This document shows, piece after piece, positions 25,128 to 32,711 of a stretch of 64,000 bases of DNA. The DNA lies in assembly GCA_900314525.1 (NCBI GenBank), contig OMVN01000006.1, positions 24,651-88,650 of the forward strand. Direction: 5' to 3'. The position numbers and the translations under genes were made by a program. Below the pieces are notes generated by a model. It worked only from the letters and a program-made list of their open reading frames with translations, did not search any database and was not told the DNA's origin. The stretch's first letter is position 1. Each line of letters begins with the position of its first letter. The stretch comes from an uncultured Eubacteriales bacterium (GTDB lineage: Bacteria > Bacillota > Clostridia > Lachnospirales > Lachnospiraceae).

Positions 25128-25778
25128 CTATTTTAACATATAAACTGATGGGTAATAACTAAATATTGCTTTTCCAAGAATCTGACTCTCCTTTACAAAG
25201 TGGGTTGTTACCCAGAATCTCGAATCTTTGGAGTTATTTCTGTTATCTCCCAGAACAAAATAGCATCCTTTTGGAACCTTAGTTTTTGGAAAATCCCCAT
25301 CTGCATCAGGTGTACCATCATCATAATATACATATGGTTCATTTATTACCTTGCCATTAACATATACCACACCATTATTTATTTCTACTACGTCTTTTGG
25401 AGTGGCAATTACCCTCTTAACAAAATTCTGACTCTCATCTTCAGGGTATTTAAATATGATAATATCCCCAGATTTAGGCTTAGAAAACACATATGAAAGC
25501 CTGAATCCTACCATTCTGCTATGTTTCTTTATTGTTTTCTCCATGGAACCACTTGGGACTTCTGCATTTATTATTACAAGATTATTTATCGCAAACGCAA
25601 TTACAACAGCAATTGCAATAATCTTAAGAAATCCCATCGCCTCTTTTTTCCAGTCATAGTCATCCTTTTTTTTGCGATGTTTCTTAATCTTATCTGAATT
25701 AACTGTGTTATTTTCTTCCTCATTGCCCCAGTATATAATCTCTATATCATCATCATTTGAGATATTATTGTAATACAT
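25128..25778 (-). CDS. lepB: Signal peptidase I
   Basis: LepB removes signal peptides from exported proteins at the outer face of the membrane. The 216-residue protein has a hydrophilic cytosolic head rich in Lys (about residues 1-45), one membrane helix (GFLKIIAIAVVIAFAINNLV), the catalytic serine in PSGSM, the general-base lysine in FVKRVIATPKD, and box E GDNRNNSKDSRFW. It lies downstream of rpoD across a hairpin, with a GGAGAG ribosome-binding site. Confidence 0.96.
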   Translation of the reverse strand: MYYNNISNDDDIEIIYWGNEEENNTVNSDKIKKHRKKKDDYDWKKEAMGFLKIIAIAVVIAFAINNLVIINAEVPSGSMEKTIKKHSRMVGFRLSYVFSKPKSGDIIIFKYPEDESQNFVKRVIATPKDVVEINNGVVYVNGKVINEPYVYYDDGTPDADGDFPKTKVPKGCYFVLGDNRNNSKDSRFWVTTHFVKESQILGKAIFSYYPSVYMLK

Positions 25779-25798
25779 ATTATTCTCTCCTAAAGCCT

Positions 25799-25839
25799 GT
25801 GTTATTTGTCTCCGCTCATCCCTGCGGAGCTTATAACAC
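25799..25839 (-). other. Hairpin between rpoD and lepB
   Basis: GTGTTAT...CTCCGC pairs with GCGGAG...ATAACAC, a two-part stem with small internal bulges. It has no T-run, so it is more likely a processing or stability element in an rpoD-lepB transcript than a terminator. Confidence 0.5.
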
Positions 25840-25844
25840 TAGTC

Positions 25845-26999
25845 CTAGCTCTTAAGGAAGTCTTTAATCTTTTTGCTTCTAACTGGATTACGTAGTTTTC
25901 TCAAAGCTTTCGCTTCAATCTGTCGTATTCTCTCTCTTGTAACATTAAATTCTTTTCCAACTTCCTCAAGTGTACGAGGATGTCCGTCTTCAAGACCAAA
26001 TCTGAGAACAATTACCTGTCTTTCCCTTTCTTTTAAGTCTCCTAAAAGCTGATCAATATGTTCTCTCAACATAACCTGCTCAACATTAGCCTCTGGTGTA
26101 ACAGTATTGTTATCAGCAACAAAATCTCCAAGATTTGAATCGTCCTCTTCACCAATAGGTGTTTCTAAGGATGCAGGTTCCCTTGCAATCTGCATAATCT
26201 CTAATACCTTATTCTCACTCATATCAAGTGCCTGGGCTAATTCAGCTGCTGAAGGTTCATATCCAAGTTCAAGCGTAAGCTTTCTCTGCATTTTTGACAT
26301 TCTGTTAATTGTCTCTACCATATGCACAGGAACTCTGATTGTTCTAGCCTGATCTGCAAGTGCTCTGGTTACTGACTGTCTTATCCACCATGTAGCATAT
26401 GTGCTCAATTTAAATCCCTTATCATAATTAAATTTCTCAACACCTTTAATAAGACCTAAATTTCCCTCCTGAACAAGGTCAAGAAAGCTCATTCCCCTAC
26501 CTGTATATCTCTTAGCAATACTTACAACAAGTCTTAAGTTTGCCTCAATAAGTCTGTCTTTTGCTCTCTGGTCACCTTCAGATTTTCTCTTGGCAAGTCT
26601 GAGTTCTTCTTCAGCACTTAAAAGTGGCACTGTTCCAATCTCTTTTAAATACATTCTTACAGGATCTTCAGTTCCAACACCATCTAATAAATCAATGGCA
26701 TCTAAATCTATCTTATCTTCCTCTTCCTCTTCAAGTTCTTCATCTGTAGGTTCTAAAACAAGTTCTCCATCAGCTGCTGAGCCATCCTTGCCAGCACTGA
26801 CATCAGAATCAACTTCTGTTGATGCTGCTACCTCTATCTTATTATCTTCAAAATACTGGTAAACCAAATCCATTTGTTCACCTGTAAGTTTCTGCTCTTT
26901 GCAGAATGCATCAAGTTTTTTGAAATCAATAAGATTATTCTTTTCCTTTGCTTCTTCGACTAATTTAGCCAATTTGCCTAAAAATTCCTCTTCAATCAC
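25845..26999 (-). CDS. rpoD: Primary sigma factor (sigma-A/RpoD)
   Basis: The 384-residue protein is the housekeeping sigma subunit. It has region 1.1 at the N-terminus, a short acidic stretch ([12 protein letters not shown]), region 1.2 ([16 protein letters not shown]), region 2 ([34 protein letters not shown]), region 3 and region 4.2 ([20 protein letters not shown]). Start is a GTG with AAAGGA before it. The common partner dnaG is not adjacent here; instead the lipid kinase lies upstream and lepB downstream. Confidence 0.97.
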   Translation of the reverse strand: MIEEEFLGKLAKLVEEAKEKNNLIDFKKLDAFCKEQKLTGEQMDLVYQYFEDNKIEVAASTEVDSDVSAGKDGSAADGELVLEPTDEELEEEEEDKIDLDAIDLLDGVGTEDPVRMYLKEIGTVPLLSAEEELRLAKRKSEGDQRAKDRLIEANLRLVVSIAKRYTGRGMSFLDLVQEGNLGLIKGVEKFNYDKGFKLSTYATWWIRQSVTRALADQARTIRVPVHMVETINRMSKMQRKLTLELGYEPSAAELAQALDMSENKVLEIMQIAREPASLETPIGEEDDSNLGDFVADNNTVTPEANVEQVMLREHIDQLLGDLKERERQVIVLRFGLEDGHPRTLEEVGKEFNVTRERIRQIEAKALRKLRNPVRSKKIKDFLKS

Positions 27000-27076
27000 T
27001 AAAATCGGTCCTTTCTCTATACCTGGTTACATTGTCTCTTGTCTTATGCAAATACCGGATTATCCCGCCAATCATT

Positions 27077-27979
27077 CTAGTTATTTTTAGAAATTCCCGA
27101 CATTATCCTGATTGCTTTTTTATTATTTGTAATTTTAACTTTCCTTGGTGATCCACCATACTCTCCATCTAATACCCATGGAACCTTCTGCTCAGCCTCA
27201 AAAATAATCTCTGATGCTTTAAAAGAAACCACACTGTCCGTTTTAAAATCCATACCAATCATTGAACCAAGTACAAGGTTTAAATCAATAGGATTCTTAG
27301 GACGTTTTATTAAAGTCACCTCAAACAATCCATCATCTAACGCAACATTTTTACCAGTAATACCTTTAAATCCTCCAACAGAAATTGAATTCGTAATCAT
27401 ACCGTATAAATAATCGCCCTCAACCTCATTATTACCATCATATGTTACTTTCATATGATATGTTCTCAGCGTAGTGAGCTTTGTTACAGCGTCGAGTAAA
27501 TATGCAGAATGACCCAGAACATTCTTCATTTCCTGTGGTGTCATATAAGATACATCAGTAAATGCTCCAAATCCAGCAATATATACAAATTTTCTCTTTC
27601 TAAAACTTCCTATATCGACTGAAATAGGAGTACCGCTTACTGCAACTTTGGCTGCATCAATCATCGTCTTTGGAAGTTTTATGCTCTGTCCAAAATCATT
27701 TGTAGATCCTGCTGGTATATATCCAAGAACAGGTTTATCTGGAAGTTCCATAAGTCCACTGATTACCTCGTTCAGTGTACCATCACCTCCACTGCAAACA
27801 ACCATATCATACAGACTAGCCATATGAATAACCTGATCCTTTGCATCCATCCTGCCCTGTGTTGGATAAACACTTACCTGATATCCATTTTTTACAAAAC
27901 AGTCTATTATATCTGATAAATTTTCTTTAACCATACCTTTTCCAGAATATGGATTATAAATAAACAGAAGATTTTTCAT
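27077..27979 (-). CDS. YegS/DgkB-type lipid kinase (diacylglycerol kinase family)
   Basis: The 300-residue protein belongs to the soluble lipid/diacylglycerol kinase family. The nucleotide-binding motif CSGGDGTLNEVISGL is near residue 65 and GYIPAGSTNDFGQS near 95; VLDGEYGGS stands near the C-terminus. It likely recycles diacylglycerol into phospholipid or phosphorylates a related lipid at the inner membrane face. Its promoter lies just after the terminator of the CBM26 gene, and rpoD follows after 77 bases, so both may share a transcript. Confidence 0.9.
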   Translation of the reverse strand: MKNLLFIYNPYSGKGMVKENLSDIIDCFVKNGYQVSVYPTQGRMDAKDQVIHMASLYDMVVCSGGDGTLNEVISGLMELPDKPVLGYIPAGSTNDFGQSIKLPKTMIDAAKVAVSGTPISVDIGSFRKRKFVYIAGFGAFTDVSYMTPQEMKNVLGHSAYLLDAVTKLTTLRTYHMKVTYDGNNEVEGDYLYGMITNSISVGGFKGITGKNVALDDGLFEVTLIKRPKNPIDLNLVLGSMIGMDFKTDSVVSFKASEIIFEAEQKVPWVLDGEYGGSPRKVKITNNKKAIRIMSGISKNN

Positions 27980-28032
27980 TAATAAACGTTTCCTTTCAAA
28001 AAAATTGGTATATTACAAATCTGTCCCTAGTG

Positions 28033-28062
28033 ATATTATCAAATTTACTACCATCACGTCAA
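28033..28062 (-). promoter_or_regulatory. Promoter of the lipid kinase (and perhaps rpoD)
   Basis: On the minus strand TTGACG (28057-28062) and TAATAT (28033-28038) are 18 bases apart, about 50 bases before the start codon. Confidence 0.6.
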
Positions 28063-28069
28063 GTGCAAA

Positions 28070-28096
28070 AAGAGAAGTCGTATTACGACTTCTCTT
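28070..28096 (-). terminator. Terminator after the CBM26 wall protein gene
   Basis: AAGAGAAGTCGTA pairs perfectly with TACGACTTCTCTT around a single base, with T's following on the minus strand. Confidence 0.85.
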
Positions 28097-28123
28097 AATA
28101 TTGCTATTAATTAATCAATAAGA

Positions 28124-28999
28124 TTAAGCGTTAACTTTCTTTTTAGAAGCTACTACTGCGATAGCTGCGATTGCTGCAAGTGCAAGTGTAGAAACTGCTA
28201 CTGCATCACCAGTCTTAGGTGAGTTTGTATTAGATTTAACTCCTGTACCAGCTGCTGCTGTTGTTCCTGCTGCTGTTGTTCCTGCTGCTGTTGTTCCTGC
28301 TGGAGTTGTTGTTCCTGCTGCTGGATCTTCGTAGTGCGGATTTAAGTGGTGCAAACCTGTTGTTCCTGCTGGAGTTGTTGTTCCTGCTGCTGGATCTGCT
28401 GTTCCATCTGCTGCTGGAGCTGCTGATGAAGGGTAGTTAGCTGGAGGTGTTGTTGTAACCATATCGCTCTTTCCGATAACGATTAAGCTTCCTGATTCAT
28501 TTCCATCATAGTTGATATAGTAATCAGAAGCTGCTTCTGATCCTTTCTTAATCATGATGTTAGGTGTCTGATGTTTTCCATTAGAATCTGTAGTGATTCC
28601 AGCTGCCTGAATCTTAGCGATATCAGCATCTGATGTTGTATCTGTTGCAACGCTATCACCAACATAGTTGTTGAAGATCATCATTGATCCCTTGCTGAAG
28701 TCTGTGTATGTACATGTTACTTTGTACCAGTCATTTCCTTCTGCTTCCATTGTAGCACCTGGCCAGATTGGCTCATGAGGAGCTGTTCCGTCTATTGTGT
28801 CTTTAAGTACACATTTGTCAAGTGGAAGACAATCATCTTTCCAATCGATACTCTGTTTTACCCAAGCGCCAACTTTATCCCATTTGCTTGCGTTATAGAA
28901 ATGATATGTAACTGTTGTATCAGCGAATGCTGAAACACCCATAGCTAATGTCATAGCTGTTGTTGCTGAAACTGCAAAAATTTTCTGTAATTTTCTCAT
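28124..28999 (-). CDS. Secreted starch-binding (CBM26-like) protein with KTGD wall-sorting tail
   Basis: The 291-residue product starts with a signal peptide (MRKLQKIFAVSATTAMTL, cleavage likely after SAFA). Residues about 30-175 form a CBM26-type module: TYHFYNASKWDKVGAW, EPIWPGATMEAEGNDWYKV, MIFNN and QTPNI are the usual landmarks. A Pro/Ala/Gly/Thr-rich linker follows, then NTNSPKTGD, a hydrophobic helix and KKK, a variant sortase signal. I choose the start at 28999 because AAAGGAG lies ten bases before it; an upstream Met at 29044 has none. The linker contains a 41-base exact duplication around a foreign-looking segment. It is the last of four similar monocistronic genes and probably holds starch at the wall. 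Confidence 0.88.
   Translation of the reverse strand: MRKLQKIFAVSATTAMTLAMGVSAFADTTVTYHFYNASKWDKVGAWVKQSIDWKDDCLPLDKCVLKDTIDGTAPHEPIWPGATMEAEGNDWYKVTCTYTDFSKGSMMIFNNYVGDSVATDTTSDADIAKIQAAGITTDSNGKHQTPNIMIKKGSEAASDYYINYDGNESGSLIVIGKSDMVTTTPPANYPSSAAPAADGTADPAAGTTTPAGTTGLHHLNPHYEDPAAGTTTPAGTTAAGTTAAGTTAAAGTGVKSNTNSPKTGDAVAVSTLALAAIAAIAVVASKKKVNA
28288..28397. repeat. 41-base direct repeat in the linker of the CBM26 gene
   Basis: Bases 28288-28328 and 28357-28397 are identical over 41 bases. They are separated by 28 bases (28329-28356) of different composition that encode LHHLNPHYE in an otherwise low-complexity AGTTP linker. The period, 69 bases, keeps the frame. Confidence 0.8.
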
Positions 29000-29063
29000 T
29001 TTATTCATTCTCCTTTTATATTTGGTTTTTGTAAAAGTGTACACACTCTTACCGATTGGTTTA

Positions 29064-29092
29064 ATTATATAACATCACAGTATAATTTGCAA
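29064..29092 (-). promoter_or_regulatory. Promoter of the CBM26 wall protein gene
   Basis: On the minus strand TTGCAA (29087-29092), 17 bases, TATAAT (29064-29069), with TGTGATGTTA before the -10. It is one of four near-identical promoters in this cluster. Confidence 0.75.
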
Positions 29093-29172
29093 TACCTTTT
29101 TAATATTATTTTATTTAATATTTGCACAATGTCCAAATATTAATAGTATTTTTTATGCAATATTAACAAAAA

Positions 29173-29203
29173 AACTGACAGATTGTTAATCAACCTGCCA
29201 GTT
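29173..29203 (-). terminator. Terminator after the membrane-anchored paralogue
   Basis: On the minus strand AACTGGCAG pairs with CTGTCAGTT (one G-T pair) and is followed by seven T. Confidence 0.8.
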
Positions 29204-29220
29204 AATAATATTTCTAATTA

Positions 29221-30090
29221 TTAGTTAGATTTTTTGCTTTTAGAAACAACTACAGCGATTACTGCGATAACAACTACAGCTACAACTACTAATACGATTG
29301 GCATTGTGTTATTGCTATCTTTCTTGTCATCTTTGTTATCTTTCTTTGCTTCTGTTGTTTTCTCATCTGCTTTTGTTTCTTTTTTATCATCTGAAACCTT
29401 TGCATCATCTGATGAACCACCAGCTAAAGCTGTTATTTTCTCTCCGCCTTCTAATTCAAGACACTGATTAACGAATTCTAAGTATGCTTTGTCATCAAAG
29501 TAAACTGTACTCTCTTCATATCCATCACCAACGATAGCTTTCTTAGAAAGTGCTACGAAATTCCATGACTCTTCATCTTTTGAATGATATCTTACATTTA
29601 ATTCAACGTTCTTCTTATTCTGGATAAGACAAACAAAACCTTTTGTTGGGTTCATGTATACTTTATATTCTGCTGGCTGTAAGTCACCTACAACTTTGAA
29701 CTGTGACTGGTTATCTGCCCATGCTGATTCTGGAATACCAAGACACATCTGATAGTTCCATGCAAACTCCTGTCCATCTGCAAGTACTTTGAACTGTCTG
29801 CTGAGTTCCATTGGATCTTTCTTAGGATCTTCATTTGGTGTCTGATCTGATGGTAATGCATATGTGCTTGTGAATGAATATAAATCATCCTGTCCATCAA
29901 CTGCTGTAAAGTTCTGTGTATCTAATGTTGTAACCCAACCAATCTTGTCATTTCCCTGATCTGCATCTCCGAAAAGATTTGGATTACCTACAAACTGATA
30001 AAAATCAGCTGCGAATGCTGAAACGCTCATTGCTGCTGCCATAGAAACAGCTGCTGCTACTGTAGCAACTTTTTTAATTACTTTTTTCAT
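29221..30090 (-). CDS. Secreted protein of unknown family with membrane anchor, paralogue of the gene at 30266
   Basis: The 289-residue product begins with a signal peptide (MKKVIKKVATVAAAVSMAAA, cleavage after SAFA) and then DFYQFVGNPNLFGDADQGND. Residues about 28-205 are closely related to the next protein upstream, differing at scattered positions. Then comes a Lys/Asp/Glu-rich linker and a hydrophobic helix (MPIVLVVVAVVVIAVIAVV) with SKKSN at the end; unlike its neighbours it has no KTGD motif, so it should stay in the membrane rather than be linked to the wall. Start chosen at 30090 by AAAGGAGA nine bases upstream. I do not recognise the globular domain; location beside starch-binding proteins suggests a glycan role. 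Confidence 0.8.
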   Translation of the reverse strand: MKKVIKKVATVAAAVSMAAAMSVSAFAADFYQFVGNPNLFGDADQGNDKIGWVTTLDTQNFTAVDGQDDLYSFTSTYALPSDQTPNEDPKKDPMELSRQFKVLADGQEFAWNYQMCLGIPESAWADNQSQFKVVGDLQPAEYKVYMNPTKGFVCLIQNKKNVELNVRYHSKDEESWNFVALSKKAIVGDGYEESTVYFDDKAYLEFVNQCLELEGGEKITALAGGSSDDAKVSDDKKETKADEKTTEAKKDNKDDKKDSNNTMPIVLVVVAVVVIAVIAVVVSKSKKSN

Positions 30091-30144
30091 TATTAAATTT
30101 TCTCCTTTCAAATTGTTGCAAATTCTGCAACTAACTACTTGCCT

Positions 30145-30173
30145 ATTATATATCATCAGATAGTTTTATGCAA
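30145..30173 (-). promoter_or_regulatory. Promoter of the membrane-anchored paralogue
   Basis: On the minus strand TTGCAT (30168-30173), 17 bases, TATAAT (30145-30150), with CTGATGATA before the -10. Same design as the neighbouring secreted-protein promoters. Confidence 0.75.
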
Positions 30174-30215
30174 TATAAAATTGCCAATGTTTTGTATAAA
30201 ATGCATAAAAAACGG

Positions 30216-30235
30216 GGGAATGTTTTCACATTCCC
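30216..30235 (-). terminator. Terminator after the KTGD paralogue
   Basis: On the minus strand GGGAATGTG pairs with ACATTCCC around a short A-rich loop, followed by CCGTTTTTT. Confidence 0.75.
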
Positions 30236-30265
30236 ACAAAAATTGACTAATTATGTCAAACTATA

Positions 30266-31123
30266 TTAAGCTTCTTTTCTTTTTGCTGCTACTGTAACTG
30301 CTACTGCTGCAGCTAATACTGCTAACATAGCAACTGGAGCAACATCACCAGTCTTAGGTGAGTTTGTATTAGACTTAACTCCTGTACCTGCTGTTGTAGC
30401 TGGCTGTGTCTCTACTGGAGCTGCTGTTGTAGCTGCCTCTGTTACTGCTGGAGCTGCTGTTGCTGCTGGAGCTGCTGCACTTCCAAGACCTAAACATTTG
30501 TCAACAAATGCTTTATATTCATCATCTTTGAAGTAAACTGAGCTATCTGCATAACCATCACCAATAATTGCTTTTCTTGTTAATGCTACAAAGTTCCAAG
30601 ATTCTTCGTCTTTTGAATGATATCTTACATTTAATTCTACACTCTTGTTGTTCTGTATAATACATACAAAACCTTTCTTAGGATCCATGTATACTTTGAA
30701 TTCACCTGGCTGGAAATCTCCAACTACTTTAAACTGTGACTGGTTATCTGCCCATGCAGATTCTGGAATACCAAGGCACATCTGATAGTTCCATGCAAAA
30801 TCCTGTCCATCTGCAAGTACCTTAAACTGTGTACTTAAGTTCATTGGATCTTTCTTAGGATCCTCGTTAGGAGTCTGATCAGAAGGAAGGGCATATGTAC
30901 TTGTATAAACATATAAATCATCCTGACCATCTACTGCTGTAAAATTCTGTGTATCAACTGTTGGAACCCATCCAATCTTATCATTTCCCTGGTCAGCGTC
31001 ACCAAAAAGGTTTGGGTTACCTACGAACTGATAAAAGTCAGCTGCAAATGCTGACACACTCATAGCTGCAGTCATTGAAGCAGCTAAAGCTACTGTTGCA
31101 ATCTTCTTTACTAATTTTCTCAT
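30266..31123 (-). CDS. Secreted protein of unknown family with KTGD wall-sorting tail
   Basis: The 285-residue product has a signal peptide (MRKLVKKIATVALAASMTAA, cleavage after SAFA), the same globular region as the gene at 29221 (starting ADFYQFVGNPNLFGDADQ and containing NQSQFKVVGDFQPGEFKVYM), an Ala/Thr/Pro linker and a tail NTNSPKTGDVAPVAMLAVL with RKEA at the end. The tail is nearly identical in DNA to that of the CBM26 gene (28124), which points to recent exchange of anchoring modules. Start chosen at 31123, after AAAGGAG. The two paralogues differ mainly in how they are anchored. The globular domain is not one I recognise. Confidence 0.8.
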   Translation of the reverse strand: MRKLVKKIATVALAASMTAAMSVSAFAADFYQFVGNPNLFGDADQGNDKIGWVPTVDTQNFTAVDGQDDLYVYTSTYALPSDQTPNEDPKKDPMNLSTQFKVLADGQDFAWNYQMCLGIPESAWADNQSQFKVVGDFQPGEFKVYMDPKKGFVCIIQNNKSVELNVRYHSKDEESWNFVALTRKAIIGDGYADSSVYFKDDEYKAFVDKCLGLGSAAAPAATAAPAVTEAATTAAPVETQPATTAGTGVKSNTNSPKTGDVAPVAMLAVLAAAVAVTVAAKRKEA

Positions 31124-31178
31124 TTTTCTTTTTTCTCCTTTCATACTCATTGCTTTCGCAACTCTCCGTTTGATAATA

Positions 31179-31207
31179 ATTATATATCACTTATTACCAA
31201 TATGCAA
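31179..31207 (-). promoter_or_regulatory. Promoter of the KTGD paralogue
   Basis: On the minus strand TTGCAT (31202-31207), 17 bases, TATAAT (31179-31184), with AGTGATA before the -10. The 145 bases between it and the terminator at 31353-31381 hold nothing I recognise. Confidence 0.75.
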
Positions 31208-31352
31208 CCAGATTTTTACAATTTTATGTACGTAATATACAATAGACTACTTCTAAAATCATGTAATCTCTTCTAGTGTGGTCTCATATATCTTTTGATT
31301 GATGTCCACTGAGTTGAATATTATTTTCCATTTTACTCATTCTACATATAAA

Positions 31353-31381
31353 AAAGGGAAATGCATAATGCATTTCCCTTT
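31353..31381 (-). terminator. Terminator after the 31410 gene
   Basis: AAAGGGAAATGCAT pairs perfectly with ATGCATTTCCCTTT, with T's following on the minus strand. Confidence 0.85.
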
Positions 31382-31409
31382 AAGTATCTTATTTAGATTC
31401 AGTTTCTAA

Positions 31410-32411
31410 TTAAGCTTCTTTTTTCTTAGCTGCTACTGTAACTACTGCTACTGCTGCTACTAAAACTGCGAATAAAGCAACTGGTGCAACATCACCTGTC
31501 TTTGTTGACTGGTTAGCTGCTGTTGTAGCTGTTGCAGCCTTAGCTGCTGGAGCTGCTGTTGTTGCTGCTGGAGCTGCTGTTGTTGCTGCTGGAGCTGCTA
31601 CTGTTGTCTCTTCTGCTGCAGCTGCTGTTGTTTCATCTGCTACTGTTGTTGTCTCTTCTGCAACTGTTGTCTCTTCTGTTGTAGGCTCAACATATTTTCC
31701 GTCGATCTTATCGCTAAGAGCTGAGTTGATTGCTGCAAAATCAGGAATTGCTGTAATTCCTAATGCTTCAACATCACCTTTTCTATCTGTTTCATTAAGA
31801 CCTGCTACGAAATCATCTAATGACATAGCTGATAATTCTTCTAATGAGTAATATGTTTCATTATCGTCATTTGTAATCCATCCAACTTTATAAGGAATAT
31901 CATTGTTATCTTTATCACGGATAACTACTGCGTTTGTTGTGCTATCAAAGTATACTGTAACAGGTGTCTCTTCAGCTGTTTCTACTCTGATGTTTGTTAA
32001 ACATGTTTTTCCTAAGCTTTCTAATACGTTCTTCTTTGTTGCTGCTGTGTCACCAAGAACGATTCTCTGCCAAGCAACGTTTGCTCCATCAACTTCGTCG
32101 TCATTTGCATATGCACAGATTGCAAATCTTGAAGCCCACTGGCTTTCTTCATCATATGCTGGCATTGTGATATCCATAGAATAAACACCTGCGATGTCAT
32201 TTCCATTAACATCTTTTGCCTGCTGCATAACATTTGCATCATCCATTGATTCCCAACTTGGATCTGTCATGTTTCCTGTAAGTGTGTAAACAAATGTTCC
32301 AGCTGGAATTGAAGCTGTGTCAAGATCAGCTGCGAAAGCTGTTGTTCCAAGACCCATTACCATTGTTGCAGCGAGCATAGCAGCTGCCATTTTTTTAATA
32401 GATTTTCTCAT
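31410..32411 (-). CDS. Secreted protein with repetitive linker and KTGD wall-sorting tail
   Basis: The 333-residue product has a signal peptide (MRKSIKKMAAAMLAATMVMG, cleavage after TAFA), a globular region of about 200 residues (GTFVYTLTGNMTDPSWESM, then MQQAKDVNGNDIAGVYSM and ENVTVYFD-like strands) that may be a carbohydrate-binding fold, a linker of repeated TTVAEETT and APAATTA units, and a tail STKTGDVAPVALFAVLVAA with KKKEA. The start at 32411 is preceded by AAAGGGTGG. It is the first of the four genes in transcription order and shares their promoter design. Function is unknown; by context it probably binds glucan at the wall. Confidence 0.78.
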   Translation of the reverse strand: MRKSIKKMAAAMLAATMVMGLGTTAFAADLDTASIPAGTFVYTLTGNMTDPSWESMDDANVMQQAKDVNGNDIAGVYSMDITMPAYDEESQWASRFAICAYANDDEVDGANVAWQRIVLGDTAATKKNVLESLGKTCLTNIRVETAEETPVTVYFDSTTNAVVIRDKDNNDIPYKVGWITNDDNETYYSLEELSAMSLDDFVAGLNETDRKGDVEALGITAIPDFAAINSALSDKIDGKYVEPTTEETTVAEETTTVADETTAAAAEETTVAAPAATTAAPAATTAAPAAKAATATTAANQSTKTGDVAPVALFAVLVAAVAVVTVAAKKKEA

Positions 32412-32475
32412 AATAAAATCCACCCTTTCTTTTTTCTCTTTTCTTTTTGTTTTTGACATTCTAGTCAGTAAACTT

Positions 32476-32504
32476 ATTATATATTAATCACTATTATATT
32501 GCAA
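32476..32504 (-). promoter_or_regulatory. Promoter of the 31410 gene
   Basis: On the minus strand TTGCAA (32499-32504), 17 bases, TATAAT (32476-32481), with GTGATTAATA before the -10. The A+T-rich 168 bases from here to the amylase terminator show no other feature. Confidence 0.75.
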
Positions 32505-32672
32505 GAAGTTTTTGTGATATTTTTTAATTTCTATTAACATAATGTTCATTTTTTATGCAATTTTACCTTTATTTGATAAATTTTCCATAAATTATCTACT
32601 GATTTTGTTAAGATTTTCATTTATACTAGCATTTTTAATGACTTATTCTACATTTTAAATATTCCTAAAAAA

Positions 32673-32698
32673 TGCCGGCAGTATTATCCCTGCCGGCA
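32673..32698 (-). terminator. Terminator after the amylase gene
   Basis: On the minus strand TGCCGGCAGG pairs with CTGCCGGCA and is followed by six T. Confidence 0.85.
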
Positions 32699-32711
32699 AA
32701 GTTTTCTATAA

